Below are positions 57,601-64,000 of a stretch of 64,000 nucleotides of DNA, one piece after another (position 1 is the stretch's first letter; each line of letters starts with the position of its first letter). The position numbers were made by a program, and so were the translations under genes. The notes under the pieces were generated by a model that worked only from the letters and a program-made list of their open reading frames with translations, did no database searches and was not told where the DNA came from. Source of the DNA: Armillaria gallica (Eukaryota > Basidiomycota > Agaricomycetes > Agaricales > Physalacriaceae); assembly GCA_037576215.1 (NCBI GenBank), contig JBANDB010000007.1, forward strand, positions 5,797,001-5,861,000. The letters run 5' to 3'.

Positions 57601-58389
57601 TAGACACTTCCCTCGGCATGCACACACCCTCCCGTCTCCTCCGCTCGCCGTTTCCCGTTTCTATGCTTGTCTGTTCTGCACGCACTGGAGTCAGTGACGA
57701 AAACGCCGCGGAATGCAAGCCTACGTACCCTAGGGAGCCTGTCCCAAACCCCGTCCGAGTCCCTGGCCACCAAGTTGAGCCTCCATCACCGTTACACATG
57801 GGAATAGGAGCTCGAGTCTGGAGATAGACAACCTGGTCCAAGCAAGGCGCGATGCTGCTGCCTATCGACTCTGCATGCACAGGAAGGTCAATGAATATGA
57901 AGAGGAGTATACATATTCAACGCACGTTGACTACCAGCATGAATCTTCCAGATGCCAGAAGCTGTCGCCCAAGGTAATCCTCGCGCTGTTATGCAGAGAA
58001 GTGGGCCAGCATACATGCAGATTTTTGATTTGAACCCTCGTTGGACCCCACAAAGGTACGAATTCGCGCGTCAAACTTGTCGAAACCATGGCACTGAGAC
58101 GGAATGGCAGAGACAAGCATTGTCAAAGGGTAGCAGAGTAAGGAATGAATCGAGTAGGTCGTGACCATGGTTGATCCCGAACACGTGCCACTCTTGCACT
58201 GCGACGGCGACCATCAAGCGGCGTCGATAACACTAGCGTGGCGCAGCCTAGTCCACACTGACCGCACCATCAGTGTGTACCTCTTAACTTCATGCTTCGT
58301 TGTCTGACATGGCATGCAAGGCTTTTCACCCGAGAGAATCGTGGGCAACGTTGAATTTCTGCTCAGAGGTGCGTCGCTGAATTTCTTTA

Positions 58390-59382
58390 AATACGCGTGT
58401 TGATTTTGCGTTATGTAGCGGTGATGAACTGTATGTACCTGGAACGACCCTCGACCTTCAATTCCTAGTAGAAGGCTGCAATACTTTTGAACCTCTAGCC
58501 ATCACAATACCCCAGCACTTCGAGCCATTCACATCTGCCGCCGTGCTGCTCGTTCAGCGACACTCTGACAACGAGAAGGCTATTCTAGAGCTCGCAGATC
58601 GTAGACTGGGATATTGCGGTGGTCGCCTTCCCTCGAAGGACATCTGCAGCACGCCGTACATGAAACCCAGGAGGGTGTGGCACCCAACTGGTTCGAGCTT
58701 GTACGCGATGACGAGAACCGGCCTGACACCAAGATTTGGGAGGTCTCCACTTGGCGCTACAAGCTGTCGAACCACGACACTGAGCTTTCTGCATACCTAC
58801 TTCTGACCTGACTGCAAGGTCAATACATTCCCCGTCTTTTTGGCGCCGTTCACAATCGCATTGACTCCGATTCTACTACCCTTCATCCCATCACCAACAT
58901 CGTTCAAGGACTCGTTTTCGAGTATATCCCTAGCGTTTGCATGAAGAAACTCAAACCTGGCGTTGACGTCTCCGAGCAAGAAGCAGAGAGGACCTCCGGC
59001 CAAGTCATGGAGGCGCTCTGTGCTATCGAGACAGAGAACTGCGTTCTGCACAATGACATGCATATCGGGAATGTCGTTCTGCGGGATGGGAACCGTGCTC
59101 CAGTTATCATCGACTTTGGACAGGCGGACATCAGAGAGCCTGACCTCAGCGATGAAGAGTGGCCGAGTGTCGTCTGGGGGTCTCCAGACGTCCTATGAGA
59201 TGTCGGACCCGCACTATAAGAATCCTCTGGTTTTTAACGAATACGTTGAAAGCATGCCAGAGGACTTAAGTTGTAGGGCGTCATTTGAGAGAGGTTTGGA
59301 TATGGACTGGGACGGAGTGAGAAAGAAGATGTACCAGTGGAGGATATGGCCGGGAGCCCGTTGCAGGCCTATCTATGACTAG
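58390..59382 (+). pseudogene. Protein-kinase-like pseudogene, copy c (catalytic motifs kept, frame broken)
   Basis: Blocks TSAAVLLVQRHSDNEKAILE, then one base out of frame HLQHAVHETQEGVAPNWFEL, IWEVSTWRYKLSNHDTEL, a TGA (58809-58811) where copy b has CGA, VFEYIPSVCMKKLKPGVDVS, LHNDMHIGNVVL (HxD...N loop), VIIDFGQADIREPD (DFG) and EWPSVVWGSP. A deletion then removes the segment present in copies a and b before YEMSDPHYKNPL, changing frame; the end is RPIYD. Catalytic motifs are intact but at least three frame lesions prevent a full product. Confidence 0.75.
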
Positions 59383-60519
59383 GACATGACTGTCCTATGA
59401 TCCATCCTGAAACGACGCGATCATATTCGGGGGTCTTTCTGCGTATCCATGTCTACGTCGCTTTCCACATGCCAACTATCTTGCATACCGTCCGGTTTCT
59501 TGTCGTGAGGCTCGAGTCCAAAAACGGAGATGCAAAGCACTACCATGGTGGCCGTCACTGTCGTAGCATCGTTTTCTATTCCTCTCCGCCACATTTTGCC
59601 ACACGCAAAGCTCGTTTCAACTCATTACAAATACCAGCATATCATGATGTTTCTAAAACGTCACCGCTGCTGAAGAGACTACTTTCTGAGACGCTGCCAT
59701 CCGGACTAGATCAAATGCTTTGAACCCATTACCGTCCTACTAGTTCAGAGATACTCAGGTGACGAGAAAACTGTCCTCAGGCTTGCAGAGCGGAGGTATT
59801 GTGGCAGCAATAAAGGTGTGGATGTGATGCGGTGGACGTCTTTTATCGGCGTGAAGAGATTACGAACTATCAAGATGTGGGGTCATTCCTAACTAGTTCA
59901 AGCTGATCGACGATTCCGACGACGAACCCGTTGGGAGTGGATGTGTCGTACTCTCCCATTACTTGCAGAGGAGTCGGTTCGGGCTCGATTATAGATTTTA
60001 CAGAATATCACACCGATCCAGTTGCAATACACATACGCAGTATCCATTTATGTACCGGTCCAACCTATCAAATATAATTTCTCACATACTTTTCTGTATC
60101 GAAAATGACATCACCTGTCCTCCACAATCGTCACCAATTACGCGTCAGTTAGCAATGTTCCTAATTCAGTGACGGGTACACCTGTAGAACGATTCAGTAT
60201 TAGAGAAGAAAACGAAGCTTCAGTACTTCGGTGGCAAATCTGACATTTCAAATACTTTACATACCGCGATATCAGAGGAATAACCCCTTTGTTTGAATGG
60301 CAGGCGGAGGATTTTTTGGCTGTGTAATCTAGCGAAGTCGTGACTCATGAGTATTGAATGCTGAGTGTACAGAATGCGGGAGACTGGAGTATAGGGAGGG
60401 GTGCTGCGTCATGGTTTATCTGGCATCTCATACCTTTGCCACCTTTCGTTATCACTCCGCTTTATCCGGAGAGTGTGCTTGTACGTGTGGAATATGTGTC
60501 ACAATGCACGGTGCTGGGT
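59383..60519. other. No gene; paralogous to 31150-32300
   Basis: Includes a kinase N-terminal fragment at about 59730-59890. The rest is non-coding sequence shared with the 31-kb copy. Confidence 0.45.
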
Positions 60520-61870
60520 TGTCGCGAGATGGGCGTTGATGCCCAAAATAAGAGCAAGGCTCGCATACAGCCGAGTCGTCCCTTTTCTCTCGCTATCACT
60601 AGCTCTTTCCATCACTTCTTTTCCCCTGTCCACCAAGACTTTCAAGATGATTCTGGCCTCCTTCTTGATGCCTTGTAGGTGTTTTTGGCACCTGCTCGAG
60701 GTGCTGCATTTACCGTTCATTCCAGCCGCCTTTCTACCATCCGAAACCTCAAGAAGGAGGACTTTAACGTGATGTTGATGTCGCTTGGTGTATGGGGCAT
60801 GGATTCAAAGGTCTGCTTACTCGCCGAGTGCTACATTTGTTCTAATCTTCCTTCCCCAGTGTGCTCTTCCCTACCGAGTCTCATCAGCGTCAACGTGAAT
60901 CGACAACGTTGTAATTGACCTGCACCCTTGCCAGTGGTGACATGATGTATGTCGACTTTTCGTGAACGGAAGGTCCGGATTTTACTCTAAGACAAGGAGC
61001 ACGCGCATTTGTTGAGGAAAGCGGGACTTCTCATTGTTCTCGACAGCGACGAGATGGGACTTATATCGGAGCGAGGAGGAAACACGCGAGAGGGTATATC
61101 CACTCCTTCATTGCTAATGTTCAGGAGTGCTCACTCTACCCAATCTCTGATCAGCCGGTAGTATTGGGGAGCACTTTACAGTGCTGCCGAATTCCTCCGA
61201 TGTCGACGCCTCATGATCCAGATTTTGCGCTGAGACGAGTATCATCAGTATGTGAGGGTCGAAAGAAATGGATGCAGGGACACAGGAAGGGGGGTAACCA
61301 CGGACGCGTTGGCAATGGTAAGTTACTCGCCAGCCGACATCCCTAGGTATTCACACATTCTTACTATTAGCTCAATATCCTTCCGTTCTGCACGCGCGCG
61401 CGTCTAACCCTCCAGTCACGCCAATGTCCGTGTGTCGAAACCTGTTGTTACTTCAGGACAACGAATCGTCGTGCTGCGCAAGGTCAGGCCAGTGCAGGCC
61501 AGAGCAGGGATTGAAAGAGATGGCGATGACAGAGGAGACAGCGACATGGATGGTAAGTCTCTCCAGTTTCTCAAACAACACCGAGCCCTAAAGCCCTCCT
61601 CAGCCCCTACTCTCTTTCATTGGACAACTCCCCAAGCACAAGATCGCGCATTCCAACGATGTTCTTCGAACTCGTCTCCGCCTTCAGTCAGAAAATGATA
61701 AAGACGGTGCAGAAGTTGCAGCGTCGACTCTCTGTCTTTTCCGTGTATGCGCACCTACCCCGTCCCACCGTGCTCTCCCTGGAGGCTGGAGGAACTCAAC
61801 TCCAGTGCCACTTTTCCGGTGGAGGCCACTCCCAGTCGAATCCAGGTGGAGAAGCGCATCATGAATGAAC
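60520..61870 (+). pseudogene. Family X, copy 7
   Basis: MGVDAQNKSKARIQPSRPFS start, donor near LLLDAL, EDFNVMLMSLGVWGMDSK, FTLR-like block, KPVVTSGQRIVVL, AGIERDGDDRGDSDMDG with a GTAAG donor, and the LSLEAGGTQLQCHF tail. Collinear with copy 4 at 32.3-33.9 kb. Confidence 0.5.
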
Positions 61871-61989
61871 GCTGTTCTCACCTACTGTCCCTTGGTCTCT
61901 TGAATACCAAATGTCAGTTGTCCTCGTTCGGCAAAGGCGTTCAGATGATCGCAAGATCCCTATGCATGAGGCATACCAAAACCGAGCGC

Positions 61990-63080
61990 GGGAAGATGTG
62001 CTGACTCGATAGGGCTCTAGGGAGAGCCTCCAAAGTTTGCAAAGAGTCGGGCAGTGTGGGTATATGCATGACCAGAGGCTCTGGAAAATTACACGATGAG
62101 ATATCTCGTGAACCGGAGTAGATACTGGTGACAACGAAATGGAAGGAAGCTGCGGAAGAGGAGGATTCGTGAAGCTAGGGTGTAAACTGGCGTTGAGCAC
62201 GCACTAATGGTACGCTATACCGATACTTTGCAGGATTATCTCAATCAGCTCTACAGGTATCACCATCCGCCATGATCGATATTTTGGAGTTTGAGCGACC
62301 CCGTTCGCCTGACGACTTTTATGGCGGACTATGCCAATACTTTATCTCTCTCATCGCATCTCCGTGTGTCGAACCTTGACTGAAGACCTGGATGCTCTGG
62401 CTTGGTGACGATTCCAGCATCTCGGACAAGCAGCAAACACATCTACCTGGATACCAGGGTACGGAGAAGAAAAAGATGACTCTCGGAGGTATGCCACTTT
62501 TACGTCTTCGAATAGCGACTATGTTAAGTTGCTCCTTCAGAATGATATATCGTAACCGAGTTCATACCCTGGCGGACTGTCCCTGTCCGGTGACAATTCA
62601 ATGCAACGCGGAATGGAGCATAGGTCTTCCGTCATCTTGTATTCAAGTCTTTTCCTGAACACAACGACACTCGTCCGTTGTATTTGTGGTCCGATTATCC
62701 CAATACCAACCTGTCTCTTTCCCTCTTATAGTCCAGAGATCTGCTTAGATGAGTGCCAAGTCCATTGAAGATGGCTTATTGGAAGAGCGTGGTATCAGAT
62801 TGTGTACCCAACGGCGGAGTATATATGTCTTCCTCCAATTCTAAGGGACCCATAGGTATCGTAAGCCATGTCCTACAGATTCAGAACATTGTCTAACTGC
62901 TCGTCTAGTGCCGTGACCAAACCAACCGACTTCAAGCCTTCCTTAGAGCCGTCGCTGTACTTGGAAAGGACGGCTTGGGCCGAGTGTTGAGAGGATGGTC
63001 AGTGACTCGAAGGATTTGTAGTGGCTTTTGGCATTGAGGAGAGACGTGATTGTAGATGGCGCAATGATAAGCTGGACGGT
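61990..63080. repeat. Segment paralogous to 22.9-23.5 and 24.9-25.3 kb
   Basis: Continuous here, while the 23-25 kb copy is split by the ACTAGT-rich insertion. Shared landmarks include TTTTACGTCTTCGAATAGC and GAACACAAC. No intact frame. Confidence 0.55.
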
Positions 63081-63154
63081 AGTTCTCGGCAGCTCCTTGC
63101 CTAACGACAACTGAAACTCTTTTTCCATCGAAATCCTTGCTTTGACATCATACA

Positions 63155-63645
63155 ATGCAACGACTCTCTGTCAAACGCCTAGAAAGTATCATTGTCGAGA
63201 GCTGGCATCTTTTGCTGGACAGGCGAGACCGTGTTCATTTAATGAAGACATTTCCCCTTGTTTGTCGATTCTGGCTGTGTGCATATCACCACATCTCATT
63301 CATCAACATGTCATGCTCATATGTCAACCGCTATCTCTGATTTATTTCCTGGAAAAGGAACAGTGCTGTCTATTTCGCGTGGATGACTCCAAGCAGTCTG
63401 TTCCAATCATATCCTTCCGCTGCCGCTCCATGACTGCAATGATATCTCACCAAAAGCACTCTAATCTCAGCGAGCCTCTCCCGTTTCTTTATCACCATCT
63501 CCGTAGGGTGTCGTTCATCTTCGAAGGCCTACCGGTGCAACCAAGAACAATCCAGCTCTGGAGTAGGCTGCCATCTAGCGACGACAAGACGGAGATCATC
63601 CTTGTCTTTCAACGAAGCGGTCCTACGAAGATGATGTTTTTTTAA
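63155..63645 (+). pseudogene. F-box-like Agaricomycete protein fragment, frameshifted
   Basis: MQRLSVKRLESIIVESWHLL then RVHLMKTFPLVCRFWLCAYH has the shape of the F-box-like N-terminus common in Agaricomycete proteins (leucine pattern, then LVCRxW). It stops at VNRYL, and the expected continuation IYFLEKEQCCLF is one frame away, running on to LRRVSFIFEGLPVQ and a stop at 63645. Later fragments such as the ESKPEVNVES block near 63850 may be its tail. Such proteins are usually taken to recruit SCF targets; no evidence here goes beyond the motif. Confidence 0.45.
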
Positions 63646-64000
63646 TTTTCATGTCGCTCATTGTGCACAAGCTCACCATCGAAGGGGCCAACTCTGCTTT
63701 TGTGTTTATCGACGAGTGGGGATGTCCCATTCTTGAGACCTCATAATGGATGCCATCGTTGACTCAGAAGCGTGGTTCAGCATCGGCGTGTACATCCGGC
63801 CTCCGCCAAACACTAAGGAGGAAGACTACTTGAAGAGGACATCCGAATCAAAGCCGGAAGTCAACGTCGAGAGCCGCAAGGAGCTCAATCTATAATGGCA
63901 CATTCTGGGTAGTTGGAATACAAGTTGGATCTCCTGGGTTATTAGGTGATGACTGTAGAAGAGGGATTTGCGTACTCTATTTTAATGCATATTCACGTTT

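Overview
The window looks like a transposon- and pseudogene-rich accessory region of a filamentous basidiomycete, most likely an Agaricomycete. The reasons are spliceable genes with very short GT-AG introns (about 50-60 bp, several with CTAAC/CTGAC branch sites), a Ty3/gypsy chromovirus, three DUF6535 membrane-protein genes, a DUF6589 protein and a RecQ-like helicase. All reading is by eye from the sequence; family names rest on recognised motifs, not on searches.

Layout. (1) 1-7992, minus strand: a Ty3/gypsy chromovirus with 5' LTR, gag and most of pol; its 3' end lies outside the window. It sits inside the coding sequence of a spliced gene whose 3' half continues at 7993-9171 on the plus strand. 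(2) 10.1-64 kb: a mosaic of duplicated modules. The recurring parts are a DUF6535 gene (minus; 25.4-28.3, 35.5-38.3 and 51.5-54.3 kb, plus an exon-1 stub at 10.15-10.30 kb), remnants resembling an acetate transporter of the GPR1/FUN34/YaaH (ATO) family (minus; near 16, 28.8, 49.5, 55 and 57.5 kb), a decayed protein-kinase-like gene (20.8-21.9 minus; 30.1-31.1 and 58.4-59.4 plus) and an unrecognised multi-exon family called family X here (plus; about seven copies). The largest pair is 10.15-17.0 kb against 38.1-50.5 kb.

(3) 42644-48487: the most notable object, a complete 5844-bp mobile element inserted into one family-X copy. It has 124-bp terminal inverted repeats and a 9-bp target-site duplication (CATATCTGG). 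The uninterrupted paralogue at 14963-14971 keeps a single CATATCTGG, so the window holds its own empty-site control. The element carries two convergent genes whose stop codons are 4 bp apart: a DUF6589 protein (candidate transposase) and a RecQ-like SF2 helicase. This resembles the AcademH type of DNA transposon as I remember it, but I cannot confirm the assignment. Each gene has one in-frame stop, so this copy is probably inactive.

(4) 23.6-24.7 kb: an island with 16 copies of the palindrome ACTAGT in about 1.06 kb, inside a segment that looks inserted relative to its paralogue near 62.5 kb. The remainder is duplicated, frameshifted or non-coding sequence.
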